Assembly: GCA_004519485.1 (NCBI GenBank) | Contig: CP038107.1 | Coordinates: 922,591 to 986,590, forward strand | Origin: Nannochloropsis oceanica | Lineage: Eukaryota > Sar > Eustigmatophyceae > Eustigmatales > Monodopsidaceae | DNA: 64,000 nt | Reading direction: 5' to 3' | Part shown: one piece after another, positions 11,142 to 25,021 of the stretch | How the letters are laid out: the number at the start of each line of letters is the position of its first letter | Numbering within the stretch: the first letter of the stretch is position 1 | The notes under the pieces: model-generated | Database searches by the model: none | What the model saw: the letters and a program-made list of their open reading frames with translations, nothing else | What the model was told of the DNA's origin: nothing | Position numbers and translations under genes: made by a program

Positions 11142-14100
11142 CTACCTCCTCCTCCTCCCTCCCCCTCCCCCTCCGCTCGCCACCCTTGCCGCCCACCTCT
11201 CGTTCTCTTCCGTTACCTTCTTCAAGAGCGTTCTCGGGTCACCCAATGCCCTGGTCGCTTCCTCCTCCCCCCACCTCTTCCTCGCCTCCTCCACACTCAC
11301 CACCTTCCCCCCTTCCTCCCTCCCTTCCTCCCCCGGCACCCACACCTGCCACTTCTCCCTGAAGGAGTCCAGACCTTTCTCCCTAGCGGCCGCTAGTGCT
11401 GCTGCGGCTGCTTCTTTCTCCTCAGGTGTTTTCTCCGCCTCTGCCTCGTTCCATTCTAACACGGGGTTGGATCCCAAGTTACGCCCTTCGTCCGTGGCGC
11501 GGCTGCGGGAACGGAGGGAGGGAGGGAGGGAGGGAGGGAGGGAGGGAGGGAGGGAAGGAGCGTGAGTAAAGGATTGTCAAGAGCCCGGTGAGAGAGATTG
11601 AAAGAAAGAAAGGAAGGGAGGGAGGGAGAGAGGGAGGGGCACGTACATGCCGCGCTTGCGGGTGGTGATAGCCCGCTGCATCCTGTCGATGAAATCTTGA
11701 TTGAAAGTTTTGGACAGTCGCTCGGCCTCGGCGATGATGGGGGTGGGATACCAGGCCGAGGGGGTCTGGGCAGAGGGAGGGAGGGAGGGAGGGAGGGAGG
11801 GAGGGAGGGAGGGAGGGAGGGGACGTATGAAGATATGAACTCCTCGACTGGAGCAATAAAAAGCCCCAAACGTCAACCTCAAACGTCCGTACCAAAAACA
11901 TCGATTCCTACCCTTTCCCTGCCTCCCTCCCTTTCTTCCTTCCTCCCCCCTTCCCCCGCTCCCTCCCTCCCTCCCTCCCTCCCTACCTCGCCCCATGCGC
12001 GGCTCCACTCATCGAACCATCGCTCTGTGCCCTCCTTCCTTGGCTCCAGCTGACGCTTGGTGGACTCGGGAAAAGGGATACCCAGGGCCTTGAGATATAC
12101 GTCGATTTTTTCACCCTGGGATGGGAGAAGGGAGGGAGGGAGGGAGGGAAGGAGGGAAGGAGGGTGAGAAGGAAGGGAGTGGGAGATGGAGGGAGGGAGA
12201 GCGGAAGGGAAAGAGGGAGGGAAAGAGCCTTACCGCGTTCTGTGCCGAGACCCGCTTTACTTCCTGGGCGGCGTCCAGGCGATAGTCAACGCGGAAAGGA
12301 TACCCGGCATTGGGGTCGTTGATGTCGTCGGGGAGGAGGGCCTGGGGGAGGGAGGGAAGGAGGGAGGAGTGAGACGAGGTGTGTGGTGGGAAGGTTGCTG
12401 TTGCCGTCGCGGGGGGAGGGCTTGATAGAGGGAGGGAGGGAGGGCGAAGTGGAGGGTGGGACTGGGGCATTGTTGGCGCTGAAGAGTACTCCTTCTTACA
12501 AGGCAAGGAATCAACAGATCGTTCCTCCCTCCCTCTTTCCTTCCCTCCTTCCTCCCCCCCCTCCTTTCCTTCCTCCATCCCTTCCTCCTTCCCTTCGTCC
12601 CTCCCTACCTCCCTCCCTTCCTCCTTCCATTCCTCCTCCCCTCCTTCCTTCCTCCCCTCCCTCCTTCCCTCCCGCCTTCCCTCCCTCCTCCCCTTCCTTA
12701 CCTTCACCAGCTCCAGCGGCGCCTCGGTTTCGAATTCAGCAGTACCCAAGGCCAAGGCCCGGCAGATCTCGCACAGCTGGGAGGAACGAAGGGAGGGAGG
12801 GAGGGAGGGAGGGAAGGAAGGAGGAAAGTGTGAGCCAAGAGGAAATAACACGACATGCGGGAGAAAGGAGGGAGGGAGGGAGGGAGGGGAGGGGGTCCAT
12901 CACTTTCTTCTCCTCGTTTGGCCCGGACCCAGCCAGATTCCTTTCCTCCCCCCCCCCCCCCTCCCTCCCTCCCTCCCTCCCTTTCTGCCTCCCTTTTTCT
13001 CACCTTGTTGTTCAACTCGCCCATCTCCCCGTGCGGGAGGTCTTGGAGGAGGTACGTCAATCCCCGCACCCGCTCTCGGAGCTCTTCGATGCTGATACCG
13101 GCCTCCGCGCAAAACGTCCTGGGGGACGAGAAGAGGGCAGGGAGGGAGGGAGGGAGGGAGGGAGGGAGGGAGGGAGGGAGGGAGGGAGGGTGAGCGAGAA
13201 GAAGACTGCGTGGCAGCTTCAACCTTGATTCAAATGCCGTCCGTCAGGGATCCCACAGATCAGCGCCACGACCTCCCTCCCTCCCTCCCTCCCTCCCTCC
13301 CTCCCTCCTCACTTGATTGTCCACCGCCTCAGTTCTGTGCCTGAGGCGATGCCCAGGGCCTCATCCAGATACACCATCTCACCAGGAAGGACTGCCATGA
13401 CTAAGGAGGGAGGGAGGGAGGGAGGGAGGGAGGGAGGGAGGGAGGGAGGGAGGAAAGGTTACGGGGGGTTGATGGTCGGAAGGCATTTTGCCGGGGAGGG
13501 TAGCGATGAGGAGGGAGGGAGGGAGGGAGAAGACCGTCGAGCGCTGGTCGTCCAGGAAGCCAGCAGAGCGGGAGGGAGGGCGGGAAGGAGGGAGGGAGGG
13601 AGGGATCAACCGTACCGGATTCCTCCTCACTGAAGGCCACGTTCATTTTTTGGAAGAGGTCCACCACCTTCCTCGTGCCTGCCAGTGCGCGGTCTTGCGC
13701 CGGCGTTCTCTCCTCGGGAGGGACCTTGAGCTGGCGCTCACGACGTGTCTCCCACTTGGCCAGGACGGCCTGCATGAGGAGAGGGGAGGGTATGGGGGTG
13801 TGAGAGAGAGGGAGACGAGAGGGAGGGAGGGAGGGAGAGGGAGGAAGGGAGAGAGAGAGTGTGTGAGGAGGGAAGGGAGGGGTAGGAAGAAGGTGTGTGA
13901 GAGAGGGGGGGGGGGCACTGGAGTGCGTCTCTTAATGAATGAGGCGGGGATGGAGTGTTGTGTCTCTGGAGGGGGAATATATGGGAGGGGTAGGGTTAGG
14001 GGGTGTCTATGAGGGGCTCTTCATGAATGAGGCGGGGATGGAGTGTTGTGTATCTGGAGGGGGAATATATGGGAGGGGTAGGGTTAGGGGGTGTCTGTGA

Positions 14101-15959
14101 GGGGCTCTCAATTATGATATACGACACAAGCCAAAGCAGAAGGACAGCGACCGTCGGTTAAATTCTTCCTTTCTCCCGCCCTCCCACCTTTTCGCCCTCC
14201 CTCCTACCTTAAGGGTGATCCACATGCAGGCCTTCTCGGCCGGTGTGTTTCCCCCGACGGTTAATATGTTCAGATTACCCAGATTTTGGGAAAGGCGGAA
14301 CTCGGCCTCGCGCATGCCCTGTCAGGGAGAGAAATAGAGAGGGGAGGAGGGAGGAAGGGAAGAGGGAAAGAAACCGTGAGGACAAATGGTGACTACAGAC
14401 GGAAGGGGGGAGGGAGGGAGGAAGGGAGAGAGGGAGGGAGGGAGGTACCTGCTGCAGGTGGCACGTGACGGAGACCTCCACGGTGCGGTAGACGCGGAGG
14501 GAGTCCAACCAGGTCTTGCTCTCCGCATAGTCCTTTAGCCAGGTGCACTGGTGATGATGAGGGAGGGGGAGGGAGGGAAGGAGGGATGAGGGAGGGAGGA
14601 AGGGAGAGAGGAAGGGAGGAAGGGAGGGTGAAAGGGAGGAAGAACGAGAAACGTCTACCATGTAGTAAGAAGGCGATTGGGAGGGAGGGAGAAAAGGAAG
14701 GAAGGAAGGGAACGGAAATATGGGAATATCCTACCCGGAGGCTCTTGGCCGCAAGGATTAACCTTGTGCCTTGCCCCAGCCAATCGCGGTTTGCAATGTA
14801 CCAGCTCCGAAGCTCTTCCAAGTCAGCACCGGGGACGAAGAGATCCTGATGAGGAGGGAGGGAGGGAGGGAGGGAGGGAGGAAAGATGCATGAGGGTCTA
14901 TTCATGCATTGCATTTTACTGTGTACCCTCCGTCCGTCCGTCCATCCCTCCCTCCCTCGCTCACCTTGATACGCTGCGCCATATAGGCAGGGTCGTTCGG
15001 GCGGAGCTCACGGTACTGCTCCCGGATCGAAGGGGCTGGAATGGGGATCATCTAGGGAGATAGGGAGGGCCAGAAGGAGGAGAGGAGAAGGATTGATGAG
15101 CATGAATCGAGATAGCACGCATATACTGCAATGCTCTCCTCCCTCTCACCCTCCCTTCCTCTCTCCCTCCCCCCCCCTTCTTCGACTCACATCCTCAATC
15201 CGTACGATTTTGGGGACAGGTAACCCCGTAATGTAATCCCAATTCCTAGGCCGTTCGCGGGCATAGGGACGGTCGAAGTCTATCTCGGCACGGAGGCGTT
15301 TTTGCTCGGCTACAAAAGCTGGGTCGTAGGGGTCCTGAGGGAGAGAGGGAAGGAGGGAGGGAGGGAGGGAGAGAGTATGTTAGGGCGCAGAAGTATACAT
15401 ATATTATGTCTATAGATGCGAGAAAATGTATGCAGCTCAAATCGTCAGTAGGCATACGGCATCGATGGGTATGAAGCCCACCCATCTCCCTTCCCCTCCC
15501 TCCCCTCCGTTTCCTCCCTTCATAGCTTCCTCCCTCTTCTCAACCCACCTCGCCATCCCCCGCCCGTGCATCAACTTGGCTGGCCAAGTTCTGCAAACTG
15601 CTGCCCACCTCCATTAGTTTGGCCTTGAAGTTCTCTTTCGCGGCCGTTTTCGCGTCCTCCGACCCCTTCTCCTTCACTTCCTCCCCTCCGGCAGGGGCTG
15701 ATGGTGCTGGTACCGGCGCTCGTGCCGCCTCCTTCTTCTTTTGGGTTTGTCCAAAGCCTTCACCCGCCCCACTACCGCCCTTCTTCTTGCGTGCCGCATA
15801 CAGGACAGCGGCGGTGGAGGGTGTATTCATAATGCTCGTGCTGGGTTGGCGCGAGGATGGCGGGGGGAGGACAAAGGCAAGGGTGGTGCCGACGCCTAAA
15901 AGTAGGAGAAGGAAGAAGCGTAGGGACCCGCCTCTTCCCATCAATGGCATGGCCGCCAT
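11142..15959 (-). CDS. Putative plastid-targeted protein of unknown function
   Basis: About 14 coding blocks on the minus strand join across GT-AG introns loaded with GGGA/CCCT repeats. Exon 1 (ATG at 15959) gives a short n-region, a hydrophobic core SLRFFLLLLLGVGTTLAFVL and a Ser/Pro/Arg-rich stretch: a signal peptide followed by a transit-like segment with an Ala-Phe junction, as in algae with secondary red plastids. Later exons include NWDYITGLPVPKIVRIED, FVPGADLEELRSWYIANRDW, WLDSLRVYRTVEVSVTCHLQ, MREAEFRLSQNLGNLNILTV, MAVLPGEMVYLDEALGIASG, KIDVYLKALGIPFPESTKRQ and an acidic, Ala/Glu-rich C-terminus ending in Gly/Arg. I recognise no catalytic motif or named family. The composition suggests a soluble or peripheral plastid protein conserved in algae, but that is inference. 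Confidence 0.72.
11517..11556. repeat. (GGGA)n tract, representative intron repeat
   Basis: A near-perfect GGGA array lies next to the last exon of the plastid-protein gene; in the sense (minus) orientation it is a CCCT pyrimidine tract just before the CGCAG acceptor. Comparable arrays occur at about 13139-13190, 13408-13453, 42096-42148, 48365-48412, 50221-50276, 53470-53522 and 63778-63827. Confidence 0.9.
13935..14110. repeat. 88-bp tandem duplication with TAGGGTTAGGG
   Basis: The segment 13935-14022 is repeated at 14023-14110 with only a few substitutions (for example TGTCTCTGG versus TGTATCTGG). Each copy contains GGGGTAGGGTTAGGGGG, close to the TTAGGG telomere motif. It lies within an intron of the minus-strand plastid-protein gene. 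Confidence 0.9.
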
Positions 15960-18065
15960 CTTGATCTCAGCCTGTAGTGCTTTTTTTGTATGTGCGTGTG
16001 AACGTGGATTTGAGACTTCCGGAGTGCGGTCGAAGCAAGAAGAGCAAGTTGCAGCAGGGGAAGCCAAACATGATGTGTGGATATTATATTACTATTATTC
16101 ACTATTGTATATGAACCACACCAAGCACTATAATGACTGCCCATCCCTGTCCAACATGATGGTAATCATGTTTCCGTGGTGGTGGAAGTGGTGGGTTGGC
16201 AATTCTTTGGTTTTTATTGCGCCTTGCCTCAGCCTTTCGCCCAAGGCTGTACTACTTAAGGGAAGCGGACGGGAGGTTACATTGCTTTCAAGAGACGGCC
16301 CGAGAATAATAAAATATCTCATGGTGCGCTGCTAATGCAAACCAGTTCTTCCTTTACATCGTTTCAAAGGTATTTTTAACATCGTTTCAAAGGTATCTTT
16401 TGCTGCTTGCTTTGCCTGCTTGTATGAAGAGCGCAAAAAATATAAATTTATTTTTACATTTAATTTCCCCGTGTTCGACCTAAACAATACTCGTTCCTAC
16501 TATTATATTTATAATTTCTGGAAAACAAAACGCTCTTGAGGGAGGGAAGGGAAAGGAGGGCCTTGCTACCGACTTGGATAATAATAGGCGGCAACGACGG
16601 ACTGTCAGCGTTCGGAGCACATTTCCCTTGCCCTTCTCACCACTGGAGCGGAAAGTCATCCCTATCCTACAATAGCGAAAGGCGGCAGTGGTGCAGGATA
16701 TTGACGGGCATATAGGTGTATGCTTTGTGTAGCTCATCTTAAAGGGAATGCGGATAATCGTACTTTCCTGCTCCCTGCTCCTCCTCGAGCTGCTGCTGAG
16801 CCTGCTTCTCCTCCTATGCTTTCCCCACTGCCGCGAGGCATTCCTCCACCTTCTTTGCCTCTATCCCTCCCTCCTTCGCTCCCTACGCTCCTGCTCTTCC
16901 CTTCTCTGTCGTCACCACCACCCATCGAGACAGGCGTGCCGCATCCAGCCAAACTCAAGGAATAAGTCTCAATCAAGAGGGAAGGAGAAGAAGCGGCCAT
17001 ATAAAATAAAATGGATGGAAAAGTTGTAGCACGCATCGGTAAAGTAAAAGCCCAACGAAGCCAAAAAAAAAACATGACTATAAAGTTCGACCGTGTCCTG
17101 CGGGACGGAGGGGGGACAGGAGAGAAGAGAGATCGGCAGTAAACAGGAGGCAACCAAGGCGCGAATGGGGTATATATTTGTCGTGTGGGTACGGATGCTT
17201 GAGAGGCTTTTGTGTGCGAATGAAAGCTTAGGAGAAAAAGAAGCCGTGGATAAATGTTGGAGAATGTGGTGGTATTGATGGTCGGTGGTGCTAGCTAAGA
17301 AGCGTTTCGTTGGGCAGGAGTGCGAAAGTGCTGGCAAGATGTGCGGGAGAGGAAGAATAACTAGAAGGCCTTGCGGACCCACGTCGAACGTTTTCCCATA
17401 ATTTCATGCATAGCAAGTGTTTTTTCACGCCATGCGCTACTATGCATGCTGTAGCCGGGAGCTGTCTTGCGTGTGTGTCCTGCGACGGCCGACGGTTGGG
17501 TTTGGCGGGCAGGGAAATGGGAAGCAGACCGCTCCCCCAAAATGGGCAGGATCAAAATCTTACATCACTCTATTACGTACGCTTCGGCTGTATCTCGTGG
17601 TGTATTAAATACGCTTTGAGACTTTGTCGCATCGCAAAAGCAAATGGGCCAGAAGACGTTAGAGGGACCACTTGAGCGTCAACGGCGACTCAAAGGAAGA
17701 AGACGATGCATGTGCCTTCCCCTCCATGCTTTATGCGCTTCTTTACCATCACCACGCCCCTACTCTAGCAAATTCACAGAAATATCCGCCTTTCTCTTGT
17801 GTAACTTGCCTGCAACGCCCCCTTTTTCTCTTCCAAAGCTTGCGGCGAGGCCTTCATGGGGGGCCAACTTTTTACTTCGTCATGAGCCAGGCCTCTGCCA
17901 ACATGCCCTCTCCACACCACTTCCGCCCCTTGTCCGCCCAAAAAATCCTTGCTCTGCCGGACTTTGCGCACTTGCGTATGCCACGCTCGAAAGGGGCCGG
18001 TAGCACTATCCCTCCGTGAAAGCCAACCTCACCGTCCCCTTGCCCTTCCTCCCTACGTAGGCACC
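15960..18065. other. Intergenic region between plastid-protein gene (-) and VPS4 (+)
   Basis: About 2.1 kb separates two divergent start codons. It is relatively free of GGGA repeats, with AT-rich parts around 16080-16130 and 16420-16510. A direct repeat CATCGTTTCAAAGGTAT occurs twice (about 16357 and 16381). Several short open frames are present on both strands, but none shows a conserved family motif. It should hold both promoters and 5' leaders. Confidence 0.5.
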
Positions 18066-20852
<2,787 letters not shown>

Positions 20853-21400
20853 ACAGCGAATGATGAACATGGAAGATAGGAGGGGAGAGAGGGAAAAGGG
20901 GTTGGAAAGTGTATGTGACTGGGAAATTGGAGTAGGGAAATGGGCAGAAGGAGGATGTGAAAATGTGTGTGAGGGAATGGGAATTCATAATGAATGAAGT
21001 GATAAAAATAACGAGCAATTGTGCATACTTTCAGCATGTCGCCTATGTTTCATTTGCTTTATTATGCCTTTGAGTGCATTTTGTGCAAGGAGGTCATTTG
21101 GGTTCGTGAAGCGCATCCAAGCCTCGTCCTATAGCGGCGCGGGCAATTTCACCACTATACGCATCGGGTTCGTACCGGAGCTCATTCGGCGCACGAGCTC
21201 GAGATTGATTGATTAATAGTTTGGCTTTTGTGATTATTTACCTCCCGTGCGTCCCATCTGAATGTGTCCGCCCCAGACGTCAACACCATCATATCGCTGA
21301 TGAACGTTTTCTGACGCGGCAATGCATGAGTTATGTCTTTTTGTGGTATGCCCTCTCATCGACCCAGCACGCCCGGGCATCGTAATATACGCAGGAGAAA
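20853..21400. other. Intergenic sequence up to the assembly gap
   Basis: Downstream of VPS4. No supported gene. A short minus-strand frame (21094-21237) reads INQSRARAPNELRYEPDAYS and looks protein-like, but it has no start and is blocked by a stop upstream. The missing 5' part of the ABC transporter gene may begin here or inside the gap. Confidence 0.4.
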
Positions 21401-21500
21401 NNNNNNNNNNNNNNNNNNNNNNNNNNNNNNNNNNNNNNNNNNNNNNNNNNNNNNNNNNNNNNNNNNNNNNNNNNNNNNNNNNNNNNNNNNNNNNNNNNNN
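21401..21500. other. Assembly gap (100 N)
   Basis: Exactly 100 N, the usual placeholder for a gap of unknown size. It abuts a repeated exon/CCCT segment that would defeat short-read assembly. Confidence 0.99.
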
Positions 21501-24500
21501 CCCCCTTCCTACCTCCCTTCTCCCTCCCTCCCTCTCCAGGTGGAGTTGGGCGTGGTTTCCCAATCCTATTCCGCCTTCAATCACATCCTCTCCGACCTCT
21601 CCCTCTCACCCCCCCTCCCTCCCCCCCTTCCTCCCTCCCTTCTCCCTCCCTCCCTCTCCAGGTGGAGTTGGGCGTGGTTTCCCAATCCTATTCCGCCTTC
21701 AATCACATCCTCTCCGACCTCTCCCTCTCACCCCCCCTCCCTCCCCCCCTTCCTCCCTCCCTCCCTCCCTCCCTCCCTCTCCAGGTGGAGTTGGGCGTGG
21801 TTTCCCAATCCTATTCCGCCTTCAATCACATCCTCTCCGACCTCTCCCTCATTGTCAATCAATTCGAAGCCCTCTCCGCGTTCTCCGCCGGTATTGACCG
21901 CCTCGCTGAATTCCTTGAGAAGATCCAGGTAAGTCCTTCCCTCCCTCCCTCCCACCCTCCCTCCCACCCTTCCTCCTTCCCTTCCTCCCTTCCTCCTTCC
22001 TTCCCTTCTTTCCCTCCCCCAAAAATCAACATACATCATTCCTCTCCCTCCCCCCCTCCCCCTTTCCCTCCCCCCTTCCCCTCCTCATTCCAGTCGGCGA
22101 ACCGCGGTCGTATGGGCCTATCCTCCGTCAAGGGCACCTCGAAAGAGCAGATGCGGGACCTGAGGACTATCCTCTCTCAAGCCTTCATCGACGAGCTGCA
22201 GGCAGGGCAGCGACGGGCGGCAGGAGAGGGCGGGGAGAACGTCGATTTGATGGGTAAGGACGGAGGGAGGGAGGGAGAGAGGGAGGAAATGATTGACCAC
22301 CATTGATGCCTACGCCTGTCATCATACCGTCCCTCCCTCCCTCCCTCCCTCCCTCCCTCCCTCCCTCTTTTCCCTCAGGCGGCGGTCGTTCCGAGAGCCC
22401 CCTCCCTCCCACCTTCACCACCACCGCCTCTTTGTCCATCACGGGCGAGTCCGTCCCTCTGGTCCGAGGCAGCGGCCGAGGAAGCGGCGCAGCAGCGCTT
22501 GCCTCGGCAGCGGGAGGAGGGGTGAGCGGTGCCGTGAGTAGCGGGGAGGGAGGAGAGGACAGGTGCGTTGTGGGGAGGGAGGGAGGGAGTGAGGGAGTAG
22601 CGGGAGGGATGATCCCCTGGTGTGGTCAATCGTGGTTTCATTTCGTTCTCCCCTTCCCCCTCCCTCCCTCCCTCCCTCCCTCCCTCAGACCCAGCACGGT
22701 GGACGTGACGATCCAGCCGGGCGCGGCGTTGCAGCTGGAAGGCGTTTCCGTCTCGACTCCCGACTATCGACGCATGCTGGTAGAGAGGGAGGGAGGGAGG
22801 GAGGGAGGTTGTTGGGAAGATGCATATGCGATTTCTGGTAGGCTTATTACCCTCCCTCCCTCCCTCCCTCCCCCCTCCCTCCCTCCCTCCCTCCCCCCTC
22901 CCTCCCCTCCCTCCCTCCCCTTCCTCCCTTCCCTCCCTTCCCTCCCTCCCTCCCTCCCTCCCCCCCCTCTCCCTCCCTCCCTCCCTTCCCTTCTTCAGGT
23001 CCAGGACCTCTCCCTCCGCCTCCCCTCCGGAGGCCGCCTCTTGATCGTGGGAAACAGCGGCACGGGCAAATCATCCCTCTTGCGCGTTATGGCGGGGCTG
23101 TGGGACTCGGGAAGCGGAAAGATCACGCGGCCTTCCACCGCCGAAATGTTCTTCTTGCCTCAGGTACGCGCCTCCGCTCCGCCATCCTCCCCCCTCCTTC
23201 TCCCTCTTGTACTTGTCAAACCTCCTGCTTTGTTGATACGCCTTGGACGTCCCTCCTCCTCCTCCTCCTCCCCCTCCTCCTCCTCCTCCTCCTCCTCCCT
23301 CTCCTCCTCACTTATCAAACCTCTGTCATCGATACCTCCTACTTTTCAGGCTTACCTCTTATACCGCACCCTCCTTCCCTCCCTCCCTTCCACTCTCCCT
23401 CCCTCCCTCCCAGCGGCCCTACTGCACCCTCGGCACGCTCCGAGACCAGCTCCACTACCCGAAGAAGCCTCCCTCCAACTCCTCCTCCCCCACCTCCGGT
23501 ATCATCGGCAGTAGCGGTCACGGCCTGTCAGATCTGGCACAGGAGAACGAGGAACTGCTTTCCATTCTCGAGGCTGTCAATCTGGGGGATCTGCCTCTTC
23601 GGTATGTGCGCACCCTCCCTCCCTCCCTCCCTCCCTCCCTCCTTCCATCCTGTACGAGTTTCCCCTCGTGCTGTTGTGTTGATCTCGCTCGCTTATCCTC
23701 CTTCCCTCCCTCCCTCCCTCCCTCCCTCCCTCCCTCCTTCTTTCCCGGAACAGCATGGGTAACGGCTCAGCCGTTGACGGTCTGGACGTTATGACGGACT
23801 GGAGCGGCATCCTTTCGTTGGGGGAACAGCAACGCCTGGCCTTTGGGCGACTGCTGTACAACAAGTAGGAGAAACGGAGGGAGGGAGAGGGAGGGGAGGG
23901 AGGGAGGGAGGGAGGGAGGGAAGACAAGACGATGTATTCAGAGGGAGAAGATTCAATCGTCAAGATAGGCCAAATCGATTCAGCCTTTCCTGCTTCTTCA
24001 TTCTTGCTCATCTCACCCTTTTTATCCTCCCTCCCTCCCCCGTAGGCCCAAGCTCGCTATCCTCGACGAGGCGACGTCCGCGCTCGATCTTAACTCTGAG
24101 CGTAAAATGTACGAGGTTCTTCAGGCCATTCCCGGCATCAGCTATGTCTCAGGTATGCCCTTCCCTCCCTCCCTCCCTCCCTCCCTCCCTCCCTCCCTCC
24201 CTCCCTCCTTCCCTCCCTCTTCCACAGGCCACCCTCTATTTTGTTGTCCGTCGTCATTCGTACAGTTATCGTCACGTTAACTCACCCTTCCCTGCTTCCC
24301 TCCTTCCTTCCCTGCTTCCCTCCCTTCTTTTCTCCTTCCTTCCCTTCTTTCCTCTTGCAGTGGGCCACCGCCCCTCTCTCGTCGACTTCCACGACAGCAA
24401 GCTCTTCCTCTCCGGTAACGGCTACACTCTTGAGCCATTGCCTTCCTTGTTGGAAGGGAGGGAGGAAGTGAGGGAGAGCAGTAGCAGCAGCAACAGTGGC

Positions 24501-24554
24501 ACGGGCAGTAAAGGGAGAAAAGCGGAGGCGGGGGGAGGAGGAGGAAGGGTGTAA
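21501..24554 (+). CDS. ABC half transporter, SbmA/BacA- or ABCD-like (3' part; 5' lost in gap)
   Basis: The C-terminal portion of an integral-membrane exporter-type ABC half transporter. Exons give the end of the membrane domain (VELGVVSQSYSAFNHILSDL, SLIVNQFEALSAFSAGIDRL), a linker with SSVKGTSKEQMRDLRTILSQ, then the nucleotide-binding domain: LEGVSVSTPD, VQDLSLRLPSGGRLLIVGNS with Walker A GNSGTGKSS (about 23050), RPYCTLGTLRDQL, signature LSLGEQQRLAFGRLLYN (about 23820), Walker B PKLAILDEATSALDLN (about 24050), and the H-loop VGHRPSLVDFHDSKLFL. The stop is at 24554 after a Ser/Gly-rich tail. The sequence before the Walker A, with Q-x-x-x-AF and LS-x-FxAxIxRL, matches the SbmA/BacA-like and plant/cyanobacterial ABCD-type proteins. 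The substrate is not predictable. The transmembrane N-terminus is absent because of the gap. Confidence 0.88.
21535..21850. repeat. Tandem triplication of an ABC-transporter exon and its flanking intron
   Basis: The segment starting CAGGTGGAGTTGGGCGTGG occurs three times, beginning near 21538, 21660 and 21783, with spacings of 122 and 123 bp. Copies 1 and 2 run into CCCT repeat after CTCTCCCTC, while copy 3 continues into the rest of the exon (ATTGTCAATC). The array directly follows the gap. Confidence 0.95.
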
Positions 24555-25021
24555 GGGGAAGAAGGAGGGGATGTCGAAGGCGAAAGGGAAGCGTGTGTGT
24601 GGGTGTGTGAGTGAGGGTGTGTGTGTGTGAATGAAGAGTAGAGATCGATCTCTCCAGCGCAGGTACGCGAGTTGGTACCTGTTGAATTGTAAAGGAAAGT
24701 GGAAAGGTCAAAGAATGGAGGTAACCACGGAAAAGAAGGAGGACGAGGAAGGAGAAGAAGAAGGAGAAGAAGAAGATGAGGAGGAATGGATAGAGGGCGA
24801 CTCGGAGGAGGTGGAGGAGGAGGAGGAGGAGGAGGAGGAGGAGGAGGAGGAGGAGGAGGATGATGATGAGGAGGAGGAGGATGATGAGGAGGAGGAGGAG
24901 GAAGGAAAAGCAAGCAACAAGAAAAGGAATCAAAGGGCAGAACTTACCGTTGGAAGAATAATTGATGACCGATACTTTCTATTACTTCTTCACGCCCCCC
25001 CTCCCCGCTCTCCTCCCTCCT
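24555..25021. other. Convergent 3' spacer with GAG-repeat tract
   Basis: The spacer lies between the ABC transporter (+) and the TPR gene (-). It contains a GT-rich stretch around 24594-24630 and a GAG/GAT repeat at about 24740-24905 that would read as poly-Glu/Asp. No conserved gene is seen. Confidence 0.5.

Noticed and set aside
13139-13453. Regular GGGA arrays considered as a CRISPR-like or satellite array
   Set aside because: No unique spacers between repeats; these are simple tetranucleotide microsatellites inside introns.
17644-18019. Plus-strand frames immediately upstream of VPS4
   Set aside because: No family similarity; they end before or overlap the VPS4 5' leader and are probably untranslated.
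21094-21237. Short minus-strand frame INQSRARAPNELRYEPDAYS next to the gap
   Set aside because: No start codon, an in-frame stop just upstream, no recognised family and too short to support a gene.
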